Shown here: positions 16,989 through 23,148 of the stretch, in pieces
Numbering within the stretch: position 1 is the stretch's first letter
Layout of the letters: every line of letters begins with the position of its first letter
The notes under the pieces: generated by a model
What the model was told of the DNA's origin: nothing
The model's database searches: none
What the model saw: only the letters and a program-made list of their open reading frames with translations
DNA from: a virus
Length of the DNA stretch: 27,951 nt
IMG/VR virus record: IMGVR_UViG_3300001836_000093
Coordinates: 1 to 27,951 of that record
Strand: one strand, 5' to 3'
Translations under genes and position numbers: made by a program

Positions 16989-17738
16989 CTATTGCGGCGC
17001 CAAATGCGGGAGGAATTTTAGCGCCACCTTAGACAGTCCAAGCAGCGGTGTGAACGTGTTGATCATCGAGCCGCTGTCTTCTCCGGGCACGGTCGCCGTC
17101 AGGCGCAGCAACATTTCCTCGTAAACGTCGATCGGCGGTTCCTCGTCGAACCAGCCAAGGTCTTTCTTCGTGCCCTGGAACGTCCGGCGGCCCTGGTCGT
17201 AGCTCTTGAACTGCAGGATCGAACGCCCGCCGCTCGTGTGCTGAACCGTGACCGTCTCGACGCCGCCCGGCGTGCCCTGCATCGAACTCGGCTCTCCGAT
17301 GATGCACTCGCCGGGGATCAATCCCGTTCCCAGTTCTCCACTTTTGCCCTCAGCGCCGATCCCGAGCATCGCCTGCTGGATGATGTCTCGTGTCGTCGCC
17401 CGTGTGTCGCCGGCTGCCCATGCCGAGATCGGTCTGTCCCACCTGCGTCCTGGCCACCAATCCGGGTAGAGCCCCGTCAGATGCAGCGCCGTCTCGTATC
17501 CGCCGACGCCCCACGTCTTGCCCACGCGGTTGGCTGCCATCATGCAGCGTTCCATGTGGTCCTTGCCGCCCGCGAAGAACTCCAAGTGCTTCGGGTAGAG
17601 GTGGCGAGCAAGCGGCCCGTCGTCGGGGTACAGGTCGAAGAGCTTACGCCGCCTCTTCCGGCGATCCTTTTCCTCCAGCAGGGACAGCAACTCCCGCTTT
17701 TCCGAGGAGGAAAGCGATGCGAGATTCAAGCTGGTCAT
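16989..17738 (-). CDS. terL: Terminase large subunit, N-terminal ATPase half (split gene)
   Basis: 249 aa. The packaging ATPase signature is complete: Walker A AANRVGKT at residues about 68-75, an adenine-binding/Q-like region before it, AWAAGDTRATTRDI at about 106-119, Walker B LGWFDEEPP at 194-202 and the coupling-motif region INTFTPLLG at 226-234. The family is the P22/T4-type large terminase, which pumps DNA into the prohead. The frame ends at TAG soon after, and the nuclease half continues in another frame. The start at 17738 overlaps the small terminase gene by 95 nt; the N-terminal KRRRKLFDLYPDDGPLARHL is conserved in this family, so the long overlap seems real. Intact TerL proteins here are about 480-500 aa. 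Confidence 0.85.
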   Translation of the reverse strand: MTSLNLASLSSSEKRELLSLLEEKDRRKRRRKLFDLYPDDGPLARHLYPKHLEFFAGGKDHMERCMMAANRVGKTWGVGGYETALHLTGLYPDWWPGRRWDRPISAWAAGDTRATTRDIIQQAMLGIGAEGKSGELGTGLIPGECIIGEPSSMQGTPGGVETVTVQHTSGGRSILQFKSYDQGRRTFQGTKKDLGWFDEEPPIDVYEEMLLRLTATVPGEDSGSMINTFTPLLGLSKVALKFLPHLAPQ

Positions 17739-18087
17739 CGGGCATCTTCACGTTGAGATCGCCGTCGAGGGTGAGCTTGTCACCGTAGCGCTTGGGGTCG
17801 AGCTTCGAAGCGGCCCATTTGCGGGCGTCGATCCGGTTCCGAGCCTTGGCCGCGTCCGTTTCCGTGTCCGAAATGTCGATGATCTCTTCGGCCAAAAACT
17901 CGGCGCGTTCTTCGCGCGCACGCGCGTATCGGTCACGCAGCCAAGTGTATTCATTGACCCATCGCCAGAAGCTGTTTTTGCTCGGCATATCAGGGTCATC
18001 ACACACGGAGTTGAGCGAGCGACCAGTAGCCACCCGCTTGCAGACCTCTTCGGCGACCTCTAGTGAGTATTCTACCCCTTGCTTCAC
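17644..18087 (-). CDS. terS: Terminase small subunit
   Basis: 147 aa from GTG 18087 with AAGG 7 nt upstream. The N-terminal 60 residues form a helix-turn-helix of the terS type (AEEVCKRVATGRSLNSVCDD, then a second helix in SFWRWVNEYTWLRDRYARAR), followed by an acidic helix (EFLAEEIIDISDTETDAAKA) and RNRIDARKWAASKLDPKRYG, a very typical motif of this small-terminase family. It recognises the packaging site and presents DNA to the large subunit. It overlaps terL by 95 nt. P22 gp3 has 162 aa, comparable in size. Confidence 0.88.
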   Translation of the reverse strand: MKQGVEYSLEVAEEVCKRVATGRSLNSVCDDPDMPSKNSFWRWVNEYTWLRDRYARAREERAEFLAEEIIDISDTETDAAKARNRIDARKWAASKLDPKRYGDKLTLDGDLNVKMPDDQLESRIAFLLGKAGVAVPAGGKGSPEEAA

Positions 18088-18096
18088 GTGAGACCT

Positions 18097-19212
18097 TTAG
18101 GCTGCACCATTGAGGCTACGGGCTTCCGGGAAGAGGTTGCGGTATTCCGGGGTCTGCAGCCACTTCTCAAGTCGAGGGTCGACAACATATTCCTTCGTGT
18201 GGTGGACCACGGGCATCAGAGCCGAATTCGGCGGGACGCTCGGGGGCATGGGTGCCGGCATGGGACGGGGATCGATGGGGGGGAGGGAGGCTTCCACTCG
18301 ACGGCGATTGCCGAGGAATATCCCAACAGGCGCCATGATCAGGAGGGCGAGCGACCCTAGGCCGGCGCTGCCGAGCGTCGCGTATCGCAGAGCGATATCG
18401 TCCGCAGCAACGGCATCCTCGGGCTTGGCGCCCCACATCAGCTTGGCGATTTGAGCCGTCGTCTCGGCAACCGAAAGGTTGAGCGACGATTTGTGCTCGG
18501 TCTTGTCGGCCTTCTCGCGAGCGGCAGCGATCACGCGCTCAGTCGCGTCGATGCGCTGCTTGAGGTCCGCCATCTGCTCCGCAGCGGCGATGCGATCGTT
18601 TACGATCTTGCGTTCGTTCTGCAGCTTCTCGCACTCGGCCTTGCAGCCTGAGGCTCGGCCGCGCTTCCCTGCGATCTCGTCGGCGATGCGCTTGTCGAGC
18701 GTGGCGCGCTCATCCCGCAGCGCTTCCGCTTTGACGGTCGCTGCCCACGGGGCCTGCGATTGCAGGTCGGCAAGCTGCTTCTGCCACATGACGAGGTTGG
18801 TCTTCGCCTCCTTCACGCCGTCCTGAGCGCCGTCATACTTGGCGTTCTGAACGCGGGTCATCTGCACCTCGCCCGTGCGCATGCCGGCGGAGTAGGTCAA
18901 CTGCTGTTCGTAGGCTTTGACACCGATCGGGATGCACAGGAGGCCGACGACGACGGCGGAAACCCAGCGCCCTTGCTCGAATTCGTCGTATGCGGCTTCG
19001 GGGAGGCAGGCGAAGCCGATTGCCAATGTCGCGTATCCAACACCGTGCCAGAACGTTGCCTGGGCACTGCCGGCAAGAAACCCGATGGCCATATCGACAA
19101 CCATGCAAGTCACGCCGACGACGATCCAGAACTTGCCCATTGGCGTGTATCCGGAAAGACGCTTACGCACCCATCCGGCGATGGCGATTTCACGCTTCGG
19201 CTGCGGGGTCAT
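18097..19212 (-). CDS. Membrane protein with coiled coil, 371 aa
   Basis: The frame opens at 19302, but ATG 19212 is the better start: GGAGGT stands just before it and the upstream 66-aa gene ends inside that site. Three hydrophobic segments lie at residues about 28-47 (FWIVVGVTCMVVDMAIGFLA), 54-70 and 83-100 (SAVVVGLLCIPIGVKAYEQQ), then a long charged coiled coil (about 135-235) with a Cys-x-x-x-Cys at 190-194, a fourth span near 279-300 (LGSLALLIMAPVGIFLGNRR) and a Pro-rich tail. A few TM helices with a large coiled coil resemble DUF4407-like proteins only in layout. No lytic motif. It stands between control region and terminase; superinfection exclusion, a lysis role or envelope sensing are possible but unsupported. 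Confidence 0.7.
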   Translation of the reverse strand: MTPQPKREIAIAGWVRKRLSGYTPMGKFWIVVGVTCMVVDMAIGFLAGSAQATFWHGVGYATLAIGFACLPEAAYDEFEQGRWVSAVVVGLLCIPIGVKAYEQQLTYSAGMRTGEVQMTRVQNAKYDGAQDGVKEAKTNLVMWQKQLADLQSQAPWAATVKAEALRDERATLDKRIADEIAGKRGRASGCKAECEKLQNERKIVNDRIAAAEQMADLKQRIDATERVIAAAREKADKTEHKSSLNLSVAETTAQIAKLMWGAKPEDAVAADDIALRYATLGSAGLGSLALLIMAPVGIFLGNRRRVEASLPPIDPRPMPAPMPPSVPPNSALMPVVHHTKEYVVDPRLEKWLQTPEYRNLFPEARSLNGAA

Positions 19213-19213
19213 G

Positions 19214-19414
19214 CTACCTCCGATGCGGTCCATGGAGTGGTGAGTTGTCGAGGGCGCCGCGATAGCGGGCGTGCCATCCGCGGTAATATTCTGACTTCGC
19301 ACATTGAATGCGTTCGGCCCTCAGCTGCTTTGCGCACTTGAGGGCGAGACGTTGCATGGATGGTGTCGGGTCGTCGGATTCGAGCGCGACTTGGCGCTCG
19401 GCGTCGCGGAACAT
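19214..19414 (-). CDS. Small basic protein, 66 aa
   Basis: ATG 19414; stop TAG is embedded in the Shine-Dalgarno of the membrane-protein gene, so the two are probably coupled. Arg/Ala/Gln-rich with helix MQRLALKCAKQLRAERIQCA and YYRGWHARYRG. No good Shine-Dalgarno precedes 19414, so a start at the internal ATG (residue 20) is possible. No family recognised. Confidence 0.5.
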   Translation of the reverse strand: MFRDAERQVALESDDPTPSMQRLALKCAKQLRAERIQCAKSEYYRGWHARYRGALDNSPLHGPHRR

Positions 19415-19539
19415 CAGCGTTTTGGCATAGCTTTAGAATTGGCTCCCGATGGATGGTCGGGGCAGGGGCGTCCTCAACGTCCTGACATACAGTCTTCGCA
19501 AACAGCAGCGCAATCAGGCGGGACGCTCGTCCGAATGTG

Positions 19540-19591
19540 GCAATACGGTGATTTGGTGGGTGTCGTCAATACGACCACTAGCGTTAGTGGT
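19540..19591 (-). promoter_or_regulatory. Possible late-operon promoter with a 7-4-7 palindrome upstream
   Basis: The gene-free stretch 19415-19621 lies before the late operon. On the minus strand TTGACG (19564-19569) and TATTGC (19540-19545) are 18 nt apart, a weak sigma70-like pair pointing into the late genes. Just upstream is the perfect inverted repeat ACCACTA-GCGT-TAGTGGT (19574-19591), suitable for a dimeric regulator. A smaller inverted repeat GTCTT/AAGAC lies at about 19599-19617. The palindrome is certain; the promoter is a suggestion. Confidence 0.4.
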
Positions 19592-19621
19592 TGCGTGAGT
19601 CTTTTGAGTAACAAGACTGAC

Positions 19622-20077
19622 CTATCCCCTCTTCAATATGGCATCCGCAATAAGCCGCCCGACTGCTGGTTCGCCGATTTTTTCGGCCGCCTGATTGGAA
19701 ATCACGGCGCACGCCTCGCGCTCGGCTGCAACGGCCTCATCTATCCTGTTGCGCAAGAAGGGGTTGTCGGCGACGCCAGGAGTGGGCCATTCGCCGAAGT
19801 GCTCAAGTGCCTGCTTGCGCCAAATGTCAAGCACGGTGACGGCATCCGCCGCGTCGTCGTTCGGGTCGTTCTCGATAAGCGCCCGGATGTGGGTGCGAAG
19901 CCATTCGATTTCGTCCGTCGCATCCTGCAACAAGTCTTGCTGAACCGTGATCCGACCGCCCCAGCCCTTGAGCTTGTCCACGATGTCGAAGTTTTTGCTC
20001 ATCGGGGCGATGTCGGCAACTTGGCTCATGTGAGCGGCGATATCGGTCGTTGCGTCGATCTCGTATTTTCGCGCCAT
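19622..20077 (-). CDS. Phage protein of unknown function, 151 aa
   Basis: The frame is open to 20176, but ATG 20077 is preceded by GAGG at a 6-nt spacing and starts a sensible protein (MARKYEIDATTDIAAHMSQV). It is acidic and helical (TVQQDLLQDATDEIEWLRTH, then a conserved-looking ALEHFGEWPTPGVADN). The C-terminal EAVAAEREACAVISNQAAEK is a motif found at the end of many small phage proteins from alphaproteobacterial hosts. No DNA-binding or enzyme motif. It is the third of three leftward genes directly after the control region, so probably expressed early or with the late operon. Confidence 0.65.
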   Translation of the reverse strand: MARKYEIDATTDIAAHMSQVADIAPMSKNFDIVDKLKGWGGRITVQQDLLQDATDEIEWLRTHIRALIENDPNDDAADAVTVLDIWRKQALEHFGEWPTPGVADNPFLRNRIDEAVAAEREACAVISNQAAEKIGEPAVGRLIADAILKRG

Positions 20078-20090
20078 AGCGGCCTCGTTC

Positions 20091-20222
20091 TCAAGGTTTG
20101 CGGTAGACGGGAAATGCGTGCGACGGAGCGTCCTCGCGGCGCAGCGAAAATTCGTAACGCTCGTTGCTCTGGTCATACCAAAACCAAGCGAACGGTGTGT
20201 CAGTAGACATGCTGTCGGACAT
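20091..20222 (-). CDS. Small acidic phage protein, 43 aa
   Basis: ATG 20222 follows the previous stop by 6 nt and has GGAG 9 nt upstream; a second in-frame ATG is at 20210. The protein contains TPFAWFWYDQSNERYEFSLR followed by REDAPSHAFPVYRKP, an aromatic-rich fold unlike a random frame. No function recognised; similar tiny proteins are common in phage early operons. Confidence 0.6.
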   Translation of the reverse strand: MSDSMSTDTPFAWFWYDQSNERYEFSLRREDAPSHAFPVYRKP

Positions 20223-20228
20223 CTGGGC

Positions 20229-20450
20229 TCACTCCGCGTCTTCGCGCATCACTCCCGATGCGCTAGGGTTGTGCGGCATCATCAGCGTCCCTACTGATTG
20301 CAGCTGGCAAACATGCACGGTCCGGCCGAGCGTTTCGGATGCCAGCCTACGCGCCCGATCCTTCGCCATGTCTTTGTTGTAGAGTTTGTCCGGCCAGTCC
20401 ATACCGTCATGCCATACGAACCAATATCCATCCAATGCTCGGCGTTCCAT
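20229..20450 (-). CDS. Small phage protein, 73 aa
   Basis: ATG 20450 with AGGAAG 7 nt upstream. It starts MERRALDGYWFVWHDGMDWP, then a Lys/Arg-rich helix (LYNKDMAKDRARRLASETLG) and a short strand VHVCQLQSVGT. First leftward gene after the divergent promoter region, hence possibly the first product of the leftward transcript. Family unknown. Confidence 0.6.
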   Translation of the reverse strand: MERRALDGYWFVWHDGMDWPDKLYNKDMAKDRARRLASETLGRTVHVCQLQSVGTLMMPHNPSASGVMREDAE

Positions 20451-20534
20451 CTAGGGGCTTCCTCTACAAATCAGCGGGGCCAATCGATGCAGCCAAAATA
20501 CTGGCCGCGTTGCTCGTCTGCTGCGATGAAAACG

Positions 20535-20597
20535 CAAATATCGCCGCTTGACGGTCGCGTCAAGAGTCTTGTTGACATTTGTGTAAAAGTCTATAAT
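20535..20597. promoter_or_regulatory. Divergent promoter/operator region (candidate genetic switch)
   Basis: Rightward: a perfect TATAAT at 20592-20597 with TTGTTG 17 nt upstream (20569-20574) or TTGACA at a short 14-nt spacing (20572-20577). Leftward: TTGACG (20558-20563 on the minus strand) with a weak TATTTG 17 nt on (20535-20540). Overlaid are the perfect palindrome CTTGACG-GTCG-CGTCAAG (20547-20564) and CAAGA-G-TCTTG (20561-20571). The half-site TTGAC/GTCAA occurs three times (20548, 20559, 20572). One regulator could therefore block both promoters. The ribbon-helix-helix gene immediately to the right is the natural candidate (inference). Confidence 0.6.
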
Positions 20598-20613
20598 GTG
20601 CCACCACATGGAC

Positions 20614-20784
20614 ATGACGCGACACAAGAAGATGGTCAGCTACGCGCTTGACCCCGCGATCCTTCGGCGACTCGACGAATGGCGAGCGCGCCAAGACCCG
20701 GCGCCGTCTAAAACGGCAATCATCGAATCCGCTCTGCGAGATTGGCTTGACGGTCGGGAGTCAAAGGAGAAGCGCCGTGGCTAG
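20614..20784 (+). CDS. Ribbon-helix-helix (Arc/CopG-type) regulator
   Basis: About 56 aa from ATG 20614 (or 20608). The ATG at 20596 cannot be the start, because it lies in the -10 box. The sequence KKMVSYALDPAILRRLDEWR gives the basic beta strand and first helix, a short turn (QDPAPSK) and the second helix TAIIESALRDWLDGRE, the classic ribbon-helix-helix fold that dimerises and inserts its strand in the major groove. The transcript probably starts near 20604, leaving only 4-10 nt of leader and no Shine-Dalgarno. It is one of the few plus-strand genes and faces the leftward operon across shared palindromes, so a repressor of both promoters is the likely role (inference). Confidence 0.75.
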   Translation: MTRHKKMVSYALDPAILRRLDEWRARQDPAPSKTAIIESALRDWLDGRESKEKRRG

Positions 20785-20822
20785 AGATACTAATTGCAAC
20801 GAGTGAATGAGGAGTCCGGGCC

Positions 20823-21041
20823 ATGGACGATGACTGCCGACGCCCGCGATGCGGTTGTTCTCTAAAGCTGGATCGCATCGAGCGGCTATCCGGACTCATC
20901 ATCACGTTCATGACAAGCGACCGCGCAGCCGGCGTGAAGATGACCCTGGACGAAAGCGCGATGACGCTTCACGACGACGATAGCAACTGGGGGTTTGACC
21001 CCAGAGAGTTGGCGGCGCTCATCGTCGAGACGGAGAAGTGA
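20823..21041 (+). CDS. Plus-strand protein of unknown function, 72 aa
   Basis: ATG 20823 with GAGGAG 8 nt upstream, 38 nt after the ribbon-helix-helix gene and presumably co-transcribed with it. The N-terminus has three Cys in PRCGC and DC, then an amphipathic helix (SLKLDRIERLSGLIITFMTS), a beta-like stretch (AGVKMTLDESAMTLHDDDS) and a terminal helix (PRELAALIVETEK). Resembles neither a known repressor nor a toxin. It could be an accessory control protein. Confidence 0.55.
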   Translation: MDDDCRRPRCGCSLKLDRIERLSGLIITFMTSDRAAGVKMTLDESAMTLHDDDSNWGFDPRELAALIVETEK

Positions 21042-21336
21042 GCGGTACAGGGATCGAGCCCTCGCAGAGTGGGTCCGCGAGAATGAGCGTCAGTGGTATT
21101 TGCGATACCCGCCGAAGCAATCATAGGGCACGAATTCTTGAGGTTCTCAAGCGCGAGCATTCGACCGATGCCAGCCAGAGCACTTTTCGACGTGCCGGCA
21201 TCGGCAAGGCATCGGGCTGACCGATCTTGGTGTGTGACTGACCGATCTTGGCGGATGCCGACAGTCATCCGCCAGCGCACAACGTTGTCCGTCGACGCTG
21301 ATTTGCAGCGCTCGCCACCAAATCACTGGAGGCACG
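21042..21336. promoter_or_regulatory. Regulatory-looking gap with direct and inverted repeats before the plus-strand AlpA gene
   Basis: No convincing gene. CTGACCGATCTTGG occurs at 21217-21230 and again at 21238-21251, exactly 21 bp apart (two helical turns), followed by the inverted repeat GGCGGAT/ATCCGCC (21250-21256 and 21267-21273). Paired sites on one DNA face suggest cooperative binding by the AlpA/excisionase-like product encoded just downstream, or integrase arm sites (inference). No clear promoter seen. Confidence 0.45.
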
Positions 21337-21522
21337 ATGGACACGCAAGCCGTGGAACCCGCACCGATCGCCTACCGTATGCCCGACGCTTCGAAGGCAG
21401 CCGGGATCAGCAAGGCGAAGCTCTATGAAGAGATCGCAGCAGGTCGCCTCAAGGCGATCAAGAAAGCTGGCCGCAGGCTGATCCTGCGGACGGACCTCGA
21501 AGCCTATCTTCGCGCCGCCTGA
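21337..21522 (+). CDS. AlpA/excisionase-like helix-turn-helix protein
   Basis: 61 aa from ATG 21337, with GGAGG 4 nt upstream. The core YRMPDASKAAGISKAKLYEE followed by IAAGRLKAIKKAGRRLIL, then TDLEAYL, is the winged-helix pattern of AlpA, excisionase and MerR-like phage proteins: recognition helix SKAKLYEEIAAG, basic wing KKAGRR, then the Asp-Leu-x-x-Tyr-Leu end. Such proteins bend DNA for excision or switch integrase expression. It is closely similar to the minus-strand gene at 22046-22236 on the other side of the tRNA, and both run toward the tRNA. No integrase gene adjoins it on this strand. Confidence 0.75.
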   Translation: MDTQAVEPAPIAYRMPDASKAAGISKAKLYEEIAAGRLKAIKKAGRRLILRTDLEAYLRAA

Positions 21523-21752
21523 AACGAGTTGCGGCCCGCCGGTGACCAGCCGGGAGCCGCAGAAACTCACGTCAGCAATCGCCAAATCACCGACCGCTTC
21601 GATGTAGCGTAATCGCCGGATGCTTTCAACCGGCTGGCGGGTCTCTGAAAGACCCACATGCAAAATCCAGCAAACTCTCCACCACCCGCAATACTTCGCA
21701 TCGTCGCTACCTGACGACCTTGCGCGGTCGACCTTGGGAAGACACGCAATGA

Positions 21753-21828
21753 TGGTGGGGACGGCAGGGATTGAACCTGCGAACCCCTCGCATGTCAAGC
21801 GAGTGCTCTACCACTGAGCTACGTCCCC
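21753..21828 (-). tRNA. tRNA-Val (anticodon GAC), CCA encoded
   Basis: The minus strand folds as a complete cloverleaf: acceptor GGGGACG/CGTCCCC, D arm GCTC-AGTGGTA-GAGC, anticodon arm CTCGC-TTGACAT-GCGAG with anticodon GAC, variable loop, T arm GCAGG-TTCAATC-CCTGC, discriminator A and encoded CCA (21753-21755). All stems pair perfectly, so it is probably functional. It could be a phage-carried tRNA, or part of an attachment site, as tRNA genes are common integrase targets. No second copy of its 3' end was seen in the window. The flanks (21523-21752 and 21829-22045) hold no convincing gene, only small hairpins (e.g. GGGTCT/AGACCC at 21639-21655 and GGTTCGC/GCGAACC at 21975-22013). Confidence 0.93.
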
Positions 21829-21874
21829 ATCCTGTCAGGTTACGAAAACCTCGTGACCCCACCTAACCTCCTGA

Positions 21875-21903
21875 ATCCGCGCGCCCGGCCACTACCATGT
21901 CAA
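21875..21903 (-). promoter_or_regulatory. Possible tRNA-Val promoter
   Basis: A perfect TTGACA on the minus strand (21898-21903), with a poor GC-rich -10 (GCGGAT) 17 nt on, would start transcription about 40 nt before the tRNA 5' end. Only the -35 is convincing. Confidence 0.3.
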
Positions 21904-22062
21904 GGTATGGCTTGCTGGATTCATGAGGTTTTTTCCGGTGCAGATAGGCCATGTTCTGGGTGCTGTGCGCGCTTGGTTCGCGATTCGGTGCACGGCGAGA
22001 GGTTTTGCGAACCGGAGAGCACTACCTTGCCAACTTGCTCCCGAGTCATGACTTCAGATAAG

Positions 22063-22236
22063 CTACAAGATCATCGTGTAAAATGAGCCGGCGACCGCCT
22101 TTTTCACTGATCTCAGTTTGCCATCGGCGATCTCTTGGTACAGCTTCGCCTTGCTGATTCCTGACACCTTCACGGCTTCTTTCATCCGGTATGCGAGGGG
22201 GACGAATTCGATCACGTTCTTTGCGTGCTGGCTCAT
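22063..22236 (-). CDS. AlpA-like helix-turn-helix protein, frameshifted at the wing
   Basis: ATG 22236, 2 nt after the previous stop. The N-terminus reads MSQHAKNVIEFVPLAYRMKE, then VSGISKAKLYQEIADGKLRS and VKKAV, matching the plus-strand AlpA-like protein at 21337. From the run AAAAAGG the frame continues as AGSFYTMIL and stops at 22063. In the -1 frame the same DNA reads GRRLILHDDLVAYLKS and stops at 22046, restoring exactly the family's wing and end. Thus either one base was lost in the homopolymer (mutation or sequencing error) or there is -1 frameshifting. The composite gene would span 22046-22236. The short product would lack the DNA-contacting wing and probably not work. Confidence 0.7.
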   Translation of the reverse strand: MSQHAKNVIEFVPLAYRMKEAVKVSGISKAKLYQEIADGKLRSVKKAVAGSFYTMIL

Positions 22237-22238
22237 GC

Positions 22239-23048
22239 TCAGACCTTCTCGTAACCGTTCACGACAAACCAGTAGTTTGCGGCCTCCCGAAGAATTGCCC
22301 ACATTGTCGTGTGCCGCTCGTGCGCAGCGTCACGCAGTTGCTCATGCATCTTTTTGTCCATCATGACAGAAAAGCTGACGAGCCCGTCGCGGACCTTCGG
22401 CGAAAGCGTCAAACCGACTTCAGGCGCTTCAATGATGGCGTTCTCTTTGACCATTGCAAGGATGGCGGCGGCCTTCTTGGCCGTCTCGACTTGCTCCTTG
22501 TCAGCCTCATTTTTTGCAGCCTCCGCAGACTTTCGGCTGCGTTCCTCGGCTTGCTGCTCCCATTGTCGTTGCCGGTCCTGAGCCTCCTGGCGTTCCCGTA
22601 TCGCGTTCGGGTGCGCCTTTCGGATAATAGCGTCAATCGAGGCGCCGCTAGCCGCTAGTTCTTTTTCAAAATTGCGCTCGGGGACACCGGCTAGCTTGAT
22701 CAACTGTATAATGCGGCTATCCGACAACATCGATGTGGCATCGACTCCTAGCTCATCCCTGACCTTTTGAGCCATGGCCTTCTGTGTCGAACATTTAGAC
22801 ACATCGACTCTAGACACGATTTCGGCCATTCGCCTCCAAGCGCGCAGCCTGATTTCCTCTAACTGACGTACGGCCTCTCGGTCATTCACCTGCTGATAGT
22901 AAGTTGCCATTGCCGCCGCGACGCTCTGCGCCTTCATGCAGTCGTCTATAGATACACAGTCAGCAATGGCCTTCCTCATTTTGTTGTATGTCGACGGCGA
23001 AAACGTGCGGTCCCCATCCGCCACGACAATTTCAGTGCTCTCGCTCAT
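22239..23048 (-). CDS. Phage protein with C-terminal ribbon-helix-helix-like segment, 269 aa
   Basis: ATG 23048. The N-terminal half (SPSTYNKMRKAIADCVSIDD to RAWRRMAEIVSRVD, residues 17-82) resembles a helical domain common in phage proteins that ends in an Ile-Arg-Leu-Arg-Ala-x-Arg-Arg-x-Ala-Glu motif. Residues 100-150 are helical (MLSDSRIIQLIKLAGVPERN). Residues 150-195 form a Glu/Gln/Lys-rich coil. The end (VSFSVMMDKKMHEQLRDAAH at 224-243, then helix MWAILREAANYW) looks like a ribbon-helix-helix unit. I infer a DNA-binding regulator or partition-type protein, but no ParB nuclease motif is seen. Its stop is 2 nt from the AlpA-like start, so they share a transcript. Confidence 0.65.
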   Translation of the reverse strand: MSESTEIVVADGDRTFSPSTYNKMRKAIADCVSIDDCMKAQSVAAAMATYYQQVNDREAVRQLEEIRLRAWRRMAEIVSRVDVSKCSTQKAMAQKVRDELGVDATSMLSDSRIIQLIKLAGVPERNFEKELAASGASIDAIIRKAHPNAIRERQEAQDRQRQWEQQAEERSRKSAEAAKNEADKEQVETAKKAAAILAMVKENAIIEAPEVGLTLSPKVRDGLVSFSVMMDKKMHEQLRDAAHERHTTMWAILREAANYWFVVNGYEKV

Positions 23049-23129
23049 ACCTTCCTCGCCTTTCTGGTCTTGATGTCGTCTGCGATGGTCATAGGCGCTT
23101 CCTCGTCATCATCCCACTTTCCTCCTCAG

Positions 23130-23148
23130 ATCGAGGCTCACGGCCTCA
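23130..23148 (-). repeat. Vestigial second copy of the integrase 3' end (19-bp direct repeat, copy B)
   Basis: Identical to atcgaggctcacggcctca at 23532-23550. In the integrase frame the minus strand here reads Glu-Ala-Val-Ser-Leu-Asp-Leu-Arg-Arg-Lys-Val-Gly-stop (to 23109), a diverged copy of the integrase tail. It begins exactly at the stop of the 121-aa gene. Confidence 0.9.

Noticed and set aside
21042-21075. tRNA-like 3' end (possible att remnant) around ACAGGGATCGAGCCCT
   Set aside because: The T-arm-like hairpin has a four-base stem and a wrong loop, and no similarity to the complete tRNA-Val beyond a few bases.
21038-21220. GTG-started plus-strand frame overlapping the 72-aa gene's stop
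   Set aside because: Composition is not protein-like. A neighbouring frame reads RALAEWVRENERQWYLRYPP but has no usable start codon; at most a gene remnant.
23049-23115. Very short coupled frames before the 269-aa gene (7 and 15 codons)
   Set aside because: They follow a strong GGAGG but largely coincide with the vestigial integrase tail; not supportable as genes.
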